NCBI RefSeq assembly: GCF_024171955.1
Contig: NZ_JAMTCS010000007.1
Location: 124,001-188,000 of the forward strand
Source: Promicromonospora thailandica
GTDB taxonomy: Bacteria; Actinomycetota; Actinomycetes; Actinomycetales; Cellulomonadaceae
Length of the DNA stretch: 64,000 nucleotides
Direction: 5' to 3'
Shown: positions 24,641 through 34,200 of the stretch, piece by piece
Layout of the letters: each line of letters begins with the position of its first letter
Numbering within the stretch: the stretch's first letter is position 1
The notes under the pieces: model-generated
Databases searched by the model: none
Seen by the model: only the letters and a program-made list of their open reading frames with translations
Told to the model about the DNA's origin: nothing
Position numbers and translations under genes: made by a program

Positions 24641-26568
24641 CCTGCGGTCCCGTCGTCCACGACGTCGAGCTCCTCGTCGTCGGGCTGCTTGGCGGCCGGG
24701 GTCGACGTCGTGCTGGTGCCGCCGCCGTCCCCTGCCCCATCCTCGTCGGAATCATCCGTACAGGGGTCGTCGGTCTCCTCGCCGCCGGAACCGTCGCCCG
24801 CCCCGGTGTCGCCCTCCGACGCGTCCTCGTCGGTGGCCGTCTTCTCGTCGGTGGCCGTCTCCGTGGCCGTCTTCTCGGTGGCGTCCGGGTCCTCGTCCTC
24901 GCACTCGGGCGGTGTGCCGGTGCCCGGGTTGCTCGGCGACGGGCTCGGCTCCGGTTCGCTGGGCGACGGGCTCGGCGACGGCTCGGACGGGGTCGGCGTC
25001 GGGGTAGGAGTCGGCGTCGGCGGCTTGGACGGGTCGTCCGGCTTGGTCGGGTCACCCGGCTTGGTCGGCGACGGGTCGGGCGTCGGCTTCGGCGTGGGCT
25101 TGGTGGGCTTCTGCGAGGGCGGGTTGTCGCCCGGCCGGTCCGAGGGCTTCGTGTCCGGCTTGTCCTTCGAGCCGCCGTCGCCCGGCTTCGGCTTGACCGG
25201 CGGCTTGTAGTGCGGCGTCGCGGAGTCGTCCGGATCGCCGGGCGTCCAGGTGCCGACGTCGGACGGGTCGATGGCGCGGTTCGGGATGGACCCGGCCGCG
25301 AAGAACTCGAAGTGCCACGGCTCGGGCTTGGCGCCGTCCAGGCGCGCCCAGGACGGGTTGTCCCAGCCGTAGTCCGGTCCGTGCAGCCGCATCCACACGT
25401 ACTCGGCGGAGTGACCGCCCGCGATCGGGTTGCCCAGGTCGACCGCGAGACCCCAGCCGTGGTTGGACGTGCCCGGCACCGCCGCGAGGTGCGGCTTGAT
25501 GCCCGCGAGCGTCACCTGCATCTCGTAGGACCGGTAGGAGTCGGTCATCGGGATCGGGTAGCCGAACTCCTTCTCGAACTCCGCGCTCAGGGCCGTCAGC
25601 CGCTCCGCGGCGTCGCAGCGCAGCATGTGCCCGGGCGCGAACTCCAGGGGGCACAGCACGTCGGTCGGGATCCGGCCGTTCGCGTAGCCCAGGGTGGAGC
25701 CGCCGAAGATGTCCACGACGTCGAGCAGGCTCTCCCGCAGCGAGAACCCCTCGCGCTCGGTGCCCTCGACCTCCACGAGCGCGTTCGGCACCGACGGGTC
25801 CAGCATGTTCGCGAGCCGCACGGCCGCGATCACCACCTGGTCGTAGGTCACATAGCCGGCGGTCGGGTCGGCATCGTGCGGGTCGATCACCGACGTCAGC
25901 TCGTGGGAGACCTCGACGGCGGGCGCGGAGTCCTCGGGGGCCGGGTCGTTCGCGCCGGACTCCTCGTCCGTGTCGTTGTCCGCGTCCCTGTCAGCATCCT
26001 TGTCCGGGGCCTTGTCGGCGTCCGTGTCCGGGTGCTTGTCAGCGTCCTTGCCCGCAGGTGTGTCCGCGTCGTCGTCCGCCACGGAACCGCGCGCGACGGG
26101 CGCGTCCTCGATGCGCAGGCCCTCGTTGTTCTCGCCGAACGCGAGCTGCTGCATCTGGTACGTCGTGTAGAGCATGCCGAGCTCCGCGGCGGCCTGTGCC
26201 ACGGCGGGGCTGAACGCGGCGCCCTGCTCCTGCGCCATCTGCTCGGCCCGCTCCAGGACGGCGACGATCTGGCTCAGGGTGACGCCGTCCGGTGCGGTGA
26301 CCGTCTCCCCCACGCTGACGTTCTCGACCAGGCCGTAGAGCCGGATCGGCGGTGCGCCGCCGTCACCCGGCTGCCCGGACCCCGGCACGCTCGCGGACGC
26401 GGTGAACAGCACTGCGGCGGCGATCCCCGCCGCCACGGCCCCGGTACCGACGGTGCGGAGCAGACCACGGAGCCCGCCGCGCGAGGCGACGAGGCGGTAG
26501 CTCCCGGGAACGGCGTGCGAGAAGGTACGGAGGAAGCCCGGACCGGCCTTCTTCGCCTCGTCGCTCAC
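24637..26568 (-). CDS. M15-family metallopeptidase (D-Ala-D-Ala carboxypeptidase type) with long disordered tail
   Basis: Surface zinc peptidase predicted to trim peptidoglycan stem peptides. 643 residues: a cytoplasmic N-terminus of about 37, one membrane helix (about 40-62), a helical region, a Glu/Asp/Lys-rich linker with repeated DKD units (about 175-210), then the M15 domain at about 310-430. Zinc ligands and catalytic residues are present in SNHGWGLAVDLGN (His, Asp, about residue 366) and EPWHFEF (about 417). The last 200 residues are Pro/Thr/Ser/Lys-rich, suited to spanning the wall. It is divergent from the DUF4190-like gene and coupled to the DUF2087 gene downstream. Confidence 0.9.
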   Translation of the reverse strand: MSDEAKKAGPGFLRTFSHAVPGSYRLVASRGGLRGLLRTVGTGAVAAGIAAAVLFTASASVPGSGQPGDGGAPPIRLYGLVENVSVGETVTAPDGVTLSQIVAVLERAEQMAQEQGAAFSPAVAQAAAELGMLYTTYQMQQLAFGENNEGLRIEDAPVARGSVADDDADTPAGKDADKHPDTDADKAPDKDADRDADNDTDEESGANDPAPEDSAPAVEVSHELTSVIDPHDADPTAGYVTYDQVVIAAVRLANMLDPSVPNALVEVEGTEREGFSLRESLLDVVDIFGGSTLGYANGRIPTDVLCPLEFAPGHMLRCDAAERLTALSAEFEKEFGYPIPMTDSYRSYEMQVTLAGIKPHLAAVPGTSNHGWGLAVDLGNPIAGGHSAEYVWMRLHGPDYGWDNPSWARLDGAKPEPWHFEFFAAGSIPNRAIDPSDVGTWTPGDPDDSATPHYKPPVKPKPGDGGSKDKPDTKPSDRPGDNPPSQKPTKPTPKPTPDPSPTKPGDPTKPDDPSKPPTPTPTPTPTPSEPSPSPSPSEPEPSPSPSNPGTGTPPECEDEDPDATEKTATETATDEKTATDEDASEGDTGAGDGSGGEETDDPCTDDSDEDGAGDGGGTSTTSTPAAKQPDDEELDVVDDGTAG

Positions 26569-26884
26569 ACGTCATCCCCTCGGTCGGCGCGCGACCCTGC
26601 GGTGCGCGGTACGTGCCGTTCGGATACTGCTACAGGACTATCACGTTCAGGTGAACTCAGGTGGCGTAATTTTCAGCCGCCCGATGAACCACGCCCCCGA
26701 GGAGAAGACGCGCGCCGCCGTCGCCGGTGACGCCCTTCGGGTGTCTAGGGTAACGATTCGGGCGTACCGCGCAATGGTCTCTTCCAGCACAACCCGGGAT
26801 GCACCACACTGTCCCGGTCCGTACGGGCGCGCTCGCGTCCGCCGTCGAACGGCCGGAACAGTGGCCGTGAAAGGAAGTCCCACC
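26569..26884. other. Divergent intergenic region
   Basis: This 316-bp region separates the M15 peptidase gene from a DUF4190-like gene. The middle is AT-richer than its surroundings. A 10-mer TTCGGATACT at 26619-26628 recurs at 27272-27281 upstream of the second DUF4190-like gene and may be a shared control site, on weak evidence. No other structure seen. Confidence 0.4.
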
Positions 26885-27151
26885 ATGTCCGAGACTCCCT
26901 CCGCACCCGCCGCCCCGGGCGCGGTCCAGGACCCGCAGGCGAACACCCTGGCGATCGTGGGCTTCGTGCTCGCGTTCCTCGTCTCACCGATCGGGATCAT
27001 CGTCTCGGCGATCGCCGTCTCGAAGGCGGGCAAGGCCGGCCTCGACAGCAAGCTCGCCAAGTGGGGCCTCACCATCTCGATCGTGATCACGGTGGGCTAC
27101 CTGGTGCTGGTGGGCCTGGGCATCTGGGCGACGCTCTCGATGACCGCCTGA
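26885..27151 (+). CDS. Small DUF4190-like membrane protein (copy 1)
   Basis: An 88-residue protein starting MSETPSAPAAPGAV, with AAAGGAAG upstream of ATG 26885. It has two membrane helices (NTLAIVGFVLAFLVSPIGIIVSAIAV and WGLTISIVITVGYLVLVGLGI) joined by SKAGKAGLDSKLAK. This matches the DUF4190 two-helix architecture, function unknown. It is a paralogue of the protein at 27337-27822, which shares the ARAGKEGFDLWLARWGLAL segment. The stop codon lies inside the first unit of a 13-bp triple tandem repeat. Confidence 0.85.
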   Translation: MSETPSAPAAPGAVQDPQANTLAIVGFVLAFLVSPIGIIVSAIAVSKAGKAGLDSKLAKWGLTISIVITVGYLVLVGLGIWATLSMTA

Positions 27152-27179
27152 CGTGACCGCCTGACATGACCGCCTGACG
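27141..27179 (+). repeat. Three 13-bp tandem repeats spanning a stop codon
   Basis: TGACCGCCTGACG, TGACCGCCTGACA and TGACCGCCTGACG lie head to tail at 27141-27153, 27154-27166 and 27167-27179. The first unit encodes the last residues and stop codon of the DUF4190-like protein. Confidence 0.9.
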
Positions 27180-27202
27180 CGCCCGGCTTCCGCGTCGGCG
27201 AC

Positions 27203-27232
27203 GGGCCGCTGCTCCTGCGGGAGCGGCGGCCC
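27203..27232 (+). terminator. Hairpin terminator after DUF4190-like copy 1
   Basis: GGGCCGCTGCTCC (27203-27215) pairs with 27220-27232 over 13 bp with one G-U pair and a 4-base loop. Confidence 0.7.
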
Positions 27233-27336
27233 CTGCTGGTTCACGGCTTAATACCGGGCTATCCAGGACCATTCGGATACTCCAGAATATGCCGTGACAT
27301 ATCCATCAATCCTGCAACCAGGGGAGCTCTACCGTC

Positions 27337-27822
27337 ATGACCACGCCCGACACCACGACCCCGGCGACCCCGCCCTCCGAGGCCCCGCTCGACGAGAGCA
27401 CGACCACGGCAGGCGCCGAGACCGTGGAGCCCGCCGCGGCGGAGGTGACGTCGGAGGCGCAGGCGGACACCCAGTCCCTCGCGACCGAGACCGCCACGAC
27501 GCCCGCACCTGCCGCCGAGGCGCCCGCAGGGACCGCCGTCGCCACCGCCGTCGCCACGGAGACCGCGGTCGCCTCCCTCGCGGCCGAGGACGAGGAAGAG
27601 GACCCGCAGACCACGGTCTTCAGCCTCGTCACGTTCTTCCTCGCCGCGCTGCCGGTCATCGGCGTCGTGCTGAACGCGATCGCCGTCGCCCGTGCGGGCA
27701 AGGAGGGCTTCGACCTGTGGCTGGCTCGTTGGGGTCTCGCGCTCGCCATCCTCGAGACCGTGGGCGCCCTCGCCCTCGTGGCCCTCGGCTACTGGCTGGG
27801 CTTCGCCACGGCGAGCGCCTGA
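27337..27822 (+). CDS. DUF4190-like membrane protein (copy 2) with acidic Thr/Ala-rich N-terminus
   Basis: A 161-residue paralogue of the preceding gene. The first 90 residues are disordered and rich in Thr, Ala, Pro and Glu. Two helices follow (TVFSLVTFFLAALPVIGVVLN and WGLALAILETVGALALVALG), separated by ARAGKEGFDLWLAR. ATG 27337 is preceded by GGGGAG at a slightly long distance. Function unknown. The large inverted repeat at 27846-27929 follows and may serve as its terminator. Confidence 0.82.
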   Translation: MTTPDTTTPATPPSEAPLDESTTTAGAETVEPAAAEVTSEAQADTQSLATETATTPAPAAEAPAGTAVATAVATETAVASLAAEDEEEDPQTTVFSLVTFFLAALPVIGVVLNAIAVARAGKEGFDLWLARWGLALAILETVGALALVALGYWLGFATASA

Positions 27823-27845
27823 CCACGCCCGAACGCACGCCGGCC

Positions 27846-27929
27846 CGAAGGTCCCCTTCGAGGCCATCGGTCCGGCACGGCTCCCTCACGGAGCACGTGT
27901 CGAACCGATCGTCTCGAAGGGGACCTTCG
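27846..27929. repeat. Large nested inverted repeat
   Basis: CGAAGGTCCCCTTCGAG (27846-27862) is matched by CTCGAAGGGGACCTTCG (27913-27929), and pairing continues inward with interruptions (CATCGGT with ACCGATC, CACG with CGTG) to a small central loop. Each outer arm is itself a palindrome (CGAAGG/CCTTCG). It can fold as one long hairpin or as smaller ones. It begins 24 bases after a stop codon, so it may be a terminator; a REP-like dispersed repeat is the alternative. Confidence 0.75.
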
Positions 27930-28062
27930 TGCGTGGCCGGGGCGGGGGTGGAACGGACCCAACGGGTGAAATTTCGGTTATCGTCACATAGTGGTCATAC
28001 AGGAGCCATCGCCCGAGACCACCATGTTTCACGCCCGGTCGGTCTCGAGGAAGGTCTGTCCC

Positions 28063-28734
28063 ATGTCGCAGCTCCAGCCGGCCGCCCGGCGCGGTGTGCG
28101 TACCCGGCACGTCATCGCGGCCGCCCTGGCGCCCGCGCTCGTCGCACTCCTCCTGCTGGTACCCGCCGATCCCGCCGGCGCCTACCCCCCGGACCTGCCT
28201 TCCAAGGCCGCCGCCCAGACCGAGCTCGACGGGCTCACCGTGCAGGCCGAAGGCGCCTCGGCGCCCTACGACCGGGACCTGTTCCCGCACTGGATCACCG
28301 TCGACGGGTGCACCACCCGCGAGACCGTGCTCCAGCGGGACGGGGACGACGTCGAGGTCGGCAGCGACTGCTACCCGACGTCGGGCAGCTGGTACAGCGA
28401 GTACGACGGCGAGACCCGCACCGCGCCCGCCGACATCTCGATCGACCACGTGGTGGCGCTGGCCGAGGCCTGGCACTCGGGGGCCGACGGCTGGACGACG
28501 GCCCGGCGGCAGGACTTCGCCAACGACCTGACCGGCCCGCAGCTCATCGCGGTCACCGCCGAGGTGAACAGCTCCAAGAGCGACAAGGACCCCGCGGAGT
28601 GGGTCCCGCCGCTCGCGAGCAAGCGGTGCGCCTACGCGAAGATGTGGATCCACACCAAGGCCCGCTGGGACCTCACGGTCGACGCCGCGGAGAAGTCGGC
28701 ACTGCAGCCCCTCCTCGACACCTGCTCCTACTGA
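28063..28734 (+). CDS. Secreted HNH endonuclease (DUF1524/GmrSD C-terminal type)
   Basis: A 223-residue exported nuclease probably degrading extracellular DNA. A Sec signal peptide covers residues 1-40 (HVIAAALAPALVALLLLVPA, then AGAYPPDL). The catalytic region has ADISIDHVVALAEAWHSGAD, where DH starts the beta-beta-alpha metal site, FANDLTGPQLIAVTAEVNSSK with the conserved Asn, and CAYAKMWIHTKARW. Four cysteines could form two disulfides. ATG 28063 is preferred to 28 kb-upstream in-frame ATG 27991 because GAGGAAGG precedes it and it begins the signal peptide. Confidence 0.9.
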   Translation: MSQLQPAARRGVRTRHVIAAALAPALVALLLLVPADPAGAYPPDLPSKAAAQTELDGLTVQAEGASAPYDRDLFPHWITVDGCTTRETVLQRDGDDVEVGSDCYPTSGSWYSEYDGETRTAPADISIDHVVALAEAWHSGADGWTTARRQDFANDLTGPQLIAVTAEVNSSKSDKDPAEWVPPLASKRCAYAKMWIHTKARWDLTVDAAEKSALQPLLDTCSY

Positions 28735-28735
28735 C

Positions 28736-28779
28736 GTGTCAGACCCTCAAGTCGTTCCGGCGCCCTGAGGGCCTGACAC
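28736..28779. terminator. Bidirectional hairpin terminator overlapping a stop codon
   Basis: GTGTCAGACCCTCA (28736-28749) pairs with TGAGGGCCTGACAC (28766-28779), with one mismatch. It lies between the convergent nuclease and hypothetical genes and includes the last codons of the latter. Confidence 0.7.
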
Positions 28780-29281
28780 GGACGTGCTGCAGGGCGGCGT
28801 AGAGCTCGCGTTCCGCGTCGCGCACGGCGAGGTAGGCGTCCTGGCAGGCCGCATACCCGGCGCACGCGACGTCGAGCACCGCGACCGCGGCGCCGGTGAC
28901 CACCTCCACCGCCGCGGGCGGGACGACGCCCGCATCGGGGAGGTCCGCGGCGGACCGCTGGGCCGCCCGGAGGTATGCCGTCCCGGCAGCGTGCACGGCC
29001 TGCCCCTCCTCGAGGGCCGCGGCGTAGGTGTCCAGCACGTCGGCTACCGCGGCGAAGCCCGGCGCGCCGTCCCGGACGCCGCGGGCGCCGACACGGAGCT
29101 CGATCGGGTCGCCGTCCGGCACGCGGAAGACCGGGGCGTCCCAGCCGGCCGCCGCCGCGCGCAGGTCCTGGACCAGGCGGGCGACCCGATCCGGGTCGAC
29201 GGTCTGCTCGAGGTCCAGGCGGGCGCGGCTCAGCCCGTCGATCCGGTTCTCGCACAGGGCGACGAGAGCGCTGTACGTCAT
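28739..29281 (-). CDS. Hypothetical helical protein
   Basis: A 180-residue soluble protein starting MTYSALVALCENRIDGLSRA; ATG 29281 is chosen because the upstream extension to 29347 is Cys/His-rich noise. It is almost wholly helical and Ala-rich (DVLDTYAAALEEGQAVHAAGT, VVTGAAVAVLDVACAGYAAC), with conserved-looking GDPIELRVG. No signal peptide or known domain. It is convergent with the HNH nuclease gene and divergent from GH76. It might be a small alpha-helical bundle of the kind found in T7SS-linked proteins, but there is no direct support. Confidence 0.7.
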   Translation of the reverse strand: MTYSALVALCENRIDGLSRARLDLEQTVDPDRVARLVQDLRAAAAGWDAPVFRVPDGDPIELRVGARGVRDGAPGFAAVADVLDTYAAALEEGQAVHAAGTAYLRAAQRSAADLPDAGVVPPAAVEVVTGAAVAVLDVACAGYAACQDAYLAVRDAERELYAALQHVRVRPSGRRNDLRV

Positions 29282-29551
29282 GTCGGCCCGTCGGCACCCG
29301 TCGTGCTGCCAGCCATCCCGTTCCCCCCTCGTCGCGGTGCACCCCACCGGGCTCCCGGCAGCCTAGGCGCGGGCGAGCCGCCACGACATGGGGAGCGATA
29401 CCCATGCCGGCCCGGCCCTTGACGCGCCACCCGTTCCGGGTGAATCTGGTCCGGGCCGCGGCACCGTCGCCGCGCCCACCGCTCCACCGCTCTACCGACC
29501 CGTACGCCCGCGGACGTTCCGCGGCAGCCAGGACGAGCACAGGGAGATCCG

Positions 29552-31111
29552 ATGACACCGCTGTCAGAGCTCGGCACCACCCCGACCCGCGCCACCCGCG
29601 GACGAACCCGGCGCCGCGCGGGCCGCGCCGTCGTCCCCGCTGTGGCGGCCGCCCTCGCCTGCCTGCTCGCCGCGCCTTCGGCCGCCGTCGCCGAGCCCGA
29701 CGACGCACCCCCCGCGACCGGCCCGGCCACCACGGCGGCCGCAGCCGCCGAGATCTGCGACATCTACTGCGACGCCCGCGACCCCGCGAGCGCCCAGGGC
29801 GACCGCGTCCCGGTGAGCGCGACGCTGCACGGCCGCACGCTGCGCCTGCACGTCTCCGACCCGGACGTCATGGGCTGGGGCTCCGTGGACGGGGGCCGGG
29901 CCGGCGACGAGGTCTGGCTCGACCGGTCGTTCGACGGCGGCCGGACGTGGGCGTCGGGCAGCCGGCTCGGCCTCACGAGCGTGCCGACGGGCGCCACCGG
30001 CTGGCGCACCCAGATGTACAACGTGGACGACTGGGCGAACGCGGGTGTCGGCGCCCTGCGAGCGTGCAGCAAGGCGGTGGACCACCCGGAGATCGCCTGC
30101 ACCGGCTGGGCGCGCAACGACCGCAACGCCTGGAGCCGGTCGACGGCGGCCGCCACCTCGCTGATGATGCTGTGGGACCGGAACACCGGCCTGTTCGAGA
30201 CCAACGGCTGGTGGACGGGGGCCAACGCGCTCACCGCCGTCGTCGACAACGCCCGGATCACCGGCATGGGGAGCTACCGGTACGCGATCGCGGGCACGTA
30301 CGACAAGAACGTGAACGCTCGGGACGGCCAGTTCCGCAACGAGTACCTGGACGACACCGGCTGGTGGGGCCTGGCGTGGATCGCGGCCTACGACCTGACC
30401 GGCGACAGCCGGTACCTGAGCACCGCCCGCGCCGACGCGGACCACATGCGCCGGTACTGGACGGGCACGTGCGGCGGCGGCGTGCAGTGGAACACCGGCA
30501 TCGCGTACAAGAACGCCATCACCAACGAGCTGTACATCCAGCTCAACGCGGCGCTGCACAACCGCATCCCCGGCGACACCACCTACCTGCAGCGGGCCCG
30601 GGAGGGCTGGGACTGGTTCCGGGGCAGCGGCATGATCAACTCGGGCAACCTGGTGAACGACGGGCTCGACGACTCGTGCGCGAACAACGGTCAGCCCACC
30701 TGGACCTACAACCAGGGCGTCATCCTGGGTGCCCTGGCCGAGCTGCACCGCGCCACCGGGGACGGCGCGGTGCTCGACGCCGCGCGGCGGCTCGCCGACG
30801 CGTCGACCACGTCCGGCTATCTCAACCCGGGCGGGATCCTGCGCGAGGTGAACGAGGGCGACGACTGCAGCAGCGACGGTGCCTCGTTCAAGGGCGCCTA
30901 CGTGCGCGGCCTGGGCAGGCTCAACGCGGCGCTCGGCGACCGCCCGTACAGCGCGTACCTCGACCGGCAGTCCGACGCGGCGTACGCGAACGCCCGCGAC
31001 TCGCTGAGCATGTACGGCCCGCACTGGGCAGGGCCGCTCGTGCGCCCGGCCACGGGGCACGGGTGCCAGCACGGCGCGCTCGACCTGTTCAACGCGGCCG
31101 AGGCGAGCTGA
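29552..31111 (+). CDS. Secreted GH76 glycoside hydrolase (alpha-1,6-mannanase)
   Basis: Exported hydrolase predicted to cut alpha-1,6-mannan backbones, as in yeast mannan or actinobacterial lipomannan. 519 residues: a long basic signal peptide (1-48, with AAALACLLAAPSAAVA), a spacer, a roughly 90-residue beta-rich region (DRVPVSATLHGRTLRLHVSD), then the (alpha/alpha)6 GH76 domain. The catalytic pair D267-D268 is in YLDDTGWWGLAWIAA; WNTGIAYKNAITNELYI and QPTWTYNQGVILGAL are also diagnostic. ATG 29552 is preceded by AGGGAG. Monocistronic, with a strong hairpin after it. Confidence 0.93.
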   Translation: MTPLSELGTTPTRATRGRTRRRAGRAVVPAVAAALACLLAAPSAAVAEPDDAPPATGPATTAAAAAEICDIYCDARDPASAQGDRVPVSATLHGRTLRLHVSDPDVMGWGSVDGGRAGDEVWLDRSFDGGRTWASGSRLGLTSVPTGATGWRTQMYNVDDWANAGVGALRACSKAVDHPEIACTGWARNDRNAWSRSTAAATSLMMLWDRNTGLFETNGWWTGANALTAVVDNARITGMGSYRYAIAGTYDKNVNARDGQFRNEYLDDTGWWGLAWIAAYDLTGDSRYLSTARADADHMRRYWTGTCGGGVQWNTGIAYKNAITNELYIQLNAALHNRIPGDTTYLQRAREGWDWFRGSGMINSGNLVNDGLDDSCANNGQPTWTYNQGVILGALAELHRATGDGAVLDAARRLADASTTSGYLNPGGILREVNEGDDCSSDGASFKGAYVRGLGRLNAALGDRPYSAYLDRQSDAAYANARDSLSMYGPHWAGPLVRPATGHGCQHGALDLFNAAEAS

Positions 31112-31122
31112 CCGCACGGCGA

Positions 31123-31168
31123 CGTGTCAGACGCACAGGCCACCCCGGTGACCTGTGCGTCTGACACG
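31123..31168 (+). terminator. Hairpin terminator after GH76 gene
   Basis: CGTGTCAGACGCACAGG (31123-31139) forms a perfect 17-bp stem with 31152-31168, with a 12-base loop. It shares GACGTGTCAGAC with the terminator at 28736. Confidence 0.88.
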
Positions 31169-31231
31169 CGAACAGGGGGAAATCGAGGGCCGGGGCAAAT
31201 GGTCTTGCCGGGCCTGGGAGAATAGGGGGTT

Positions 31232-34200
31232 GTGAGTAGCGAGCCTTCTTCCACCCCGGTGTCCGACGGCGACCCCGGCCGCCCGGGCGGGGGCCGGAAC
31301 CGCAGGCGCGGGTCACGGCGGCGGACGGGCGAGCAGTCCGGCCCGCAGGGCCGCCGGCAGCAGCGGAGCGGCCCGCAGCGGGTGACCACGGCCCAGCTCG
31401 AGGCCGCCGCCGCGCGCCGCGGCGCCGTCGACGTCCCACCGATCACCTACCCCGCGCAGCTTCCCGTGTCCGCGCGGCGCGAGGACATCGCGGCGGCGAT
31501 CCGCGACCACCAGGTCGTGATCGTCGCGGGCGAGACGGGGTCCGGCAAGACCACCCAGATCCCGAAGATCGCCCTGGAGCTCGGCCGCGGCCGGCAGGGG
31601 CAGATCGGGCACACCCAGCCCCGCCGGCTCGCGGCCCGCACCGTGGCCGAGCGCATCGCCGAGGAGCTCGGCACCCAGCTGGGCGACGTCGTCGGCTACC
31701 AGGTGCGGTTCACCGACCAGTCCAGCGAGCGCACGCTGGTCAAGGTGATGACCGACGGCATCCTGCTCGCGCAGATCCAGCGCGACCCGCAGCTGCTGGC
31801 CTACGACACGATCATCATCGACGAGGCGCACGAGCGGTCCCTCAACATCGACTTCCTGCTCGGCTACCTGTCGCGGCTGCTGCCGCAGCGGCCCGACCTC
31901 AAGCTCGTCATCACGTCGGCCACCATCGACTCCGAGCGGTTCGCCGCCCACTTCTCCCCCGCCGCCCTGGCGCAGCGGGGCGGTGCCCCCGAGTACGTGA
32001 CCGACGTGCTGCCCGACCAGGCGCCCGTCGTCGAGGTCTCGGGGCGCACGTACCCGGTCGAGATCCGCTACCGGCCGCTGTCGCCGGACGAGAACGAGGA
32101 CGGGACCGAGGCGGCGCCGTCCGCCCGGAAGAAGGGCAGGGCGCGGGGCGCCGAGGAGAAGGACCTCGTCACCGGCATCATCGAGGCCTGCGACGAGCTG
32201 CTGCTCGAGGGCGACGGCGACATCCTCGTGTTCCTGTCCGGCGAGCGCGAGATCCACGACACCGCCGACGGCCTGGCCGGCCACTACAAGGAGCGCGTGC
32301 GCGACCCGAAGCACCCACAGCACATCGAGGTCATGCCGCTGTACGCGCGGCTGTCGAGCGCCGAGCAGCACCGGGTCTTCCAGCAGCACGCGTCGCGGCG
32401 CATCGTGCTGGCCACGAACGTCGCCGAGACGTCGCTGACGGTGCCCGGCATCCACTACGTCGTCGACCCCGGTACGGCGCGCATCAGCCGGTACTCCAAG
32501 CAGACCAAGGTGCAGCGGCTGCCGATCGAGCCGGTGTCGCAGGCGTCGGCAAACCAGCGCAGCGGCCGCTCCGGCCGTGTCGCCGACGGCATCGCGATCC
32601 GCCTGTACTCGCAGGAGGACTTCGAGGGGCGGCCCGAGTTCACCGAGCCCGAGATCCTGCGCACCTCGCTCGCGTCGGTGCTGCTGCAGATGATCTCGGT
32701 CGGCGTGGTCGGCACGCCCGACGACGTCGCGCGCTTCCCGTTCGTCGAGGCGCCCGACACCCGTGCGATCCGCGACGGCGTCCAGCTCCTCACCGAGCTC
32801 GGCGCGCTCGAGGAGGCGGACGGCGTCACGCGGCTCACCGAGACCGGCCGCACCCTCGCGCAGCTCCCCATGGACCCGCGGCTGGCCCGCATGGTCATCG
32901 AGGGTTCGCGGCACGGGGTGGCGCGGGACGTCGCCGTCGTCGCCGCCGCGCTGTCGATCCAGGACCCCCGCGAGCGCCCCGCCGAGCAGCGCGCGCAGGC
33001 CGACCAGCTCCACGCCCGGTTCGCGGACCCGCGCTCCGACTTCCTCAGCTACCTCAACCTGTGGGAGTACGTGCGTGAGCAGCAGCGCCTGCTGTCGGGT
33101 TCGGCGTTCCGCCGCCTGTGCAAGGCGGAGTACCTGAACTTCCTGCGCATCCGGGAGTGGCAGGACGTGGTGGCGCAGCTGCGGGACATGGCGCGGCCGC
33201 TCGGCATGGACATGTCGCCGCGACCGGCGCCGCCGCTGGTGGTGGGCGCCGTCGGCGCTGCGGCGGACGTGCCGGGGCAGGAGCCGCAGCAGGTCTCCTA
33301 CCGGCACGGGTGGGACGAGGACACGATCCACCGGTCGCTGCTGGCCGGGCTGCTCTCGCAGATCGGGATGCAGGACACCGGCGAGGTGAAGGCGTCCGCC
33401 GTCGCGCACCTGCGGGGCGAGGCCCGCGAACGTGCGCTGAAGCGCGCGAAGAAGCAGGCGCGCAACGAGTACGTGGGCGCCCGCGGCGCGCGGTTCGCGA
33501 TCTTCCCCGGATCGCCGCTGTCCAAGAAGCCGCCGGGATGGATCATGGCGGGCGAGCTCGTGGAGACCAGCCGCCTGTGGGCGCGCGACGTGGCCCGCAT
33601 CCAGCCGGAGTGGGCGGAGGAGCTCGCCGGGCCCCTCGCGAGGCGCACCTACTCCGAGCCGCACTGGTCGAGCAAGCAGGGTGCCGCGATGTGCACCGAG
33701 AAGGTGCTGCTGTACGGCGTGCCCATCGTGTCGGACCGGCGCGTGCTGTACGCGAAGGTGGATGCGGAGGCGGCACGCGAGATGTTCGTGCGCCATGCGC
33801 TGGTGCAGGGCGAGTGGACCACCCACCACCGTTTCTTCCACGACAACCGTGCGCTGCTGGAGGAGGCGGGCGAGCTGGAGGCGCGCTCGCGGCAGCGTGG
33901 TCTGGTGGCCGACGAGGACGACCTGTTCGCCTTCTACGACGAGCGGGTGCCGGACTCCGTGGTGTCGGCCGCGCACTTCGACCGCTGGTGGTCGCGGGCC
34001 CGGCGGGAGACACCGGACCTGCTCACCTTCACCATGGAGCAGCTGGTCGGCGACGCCACGGTCGACACCGCACAGTTCCCCGAGGCGTGGCCGCAGGGCG
34101 AGCTCTCCCTGCCCCTCACCTACCAGTTCCAGCCGGGTTCGGACGCCGACGGCGTGACCGTGCACGTGCCCGTCGCCGTGCTCGCGCGCGTGGTGCCCGA

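Noticed and set aside
24900-25200. Repetitive Pro/Thr/Ser codons as a CRISPR or minisatellite
   Set aside because: The repeats are coding low complexity of the M15 protein tail without regular spacers.
27846-27929. Inverted repeat as an IS terminal repeat or MITE
   Set aside because: No transposase, no second distant copy in the window, and no target-site duplication seen.
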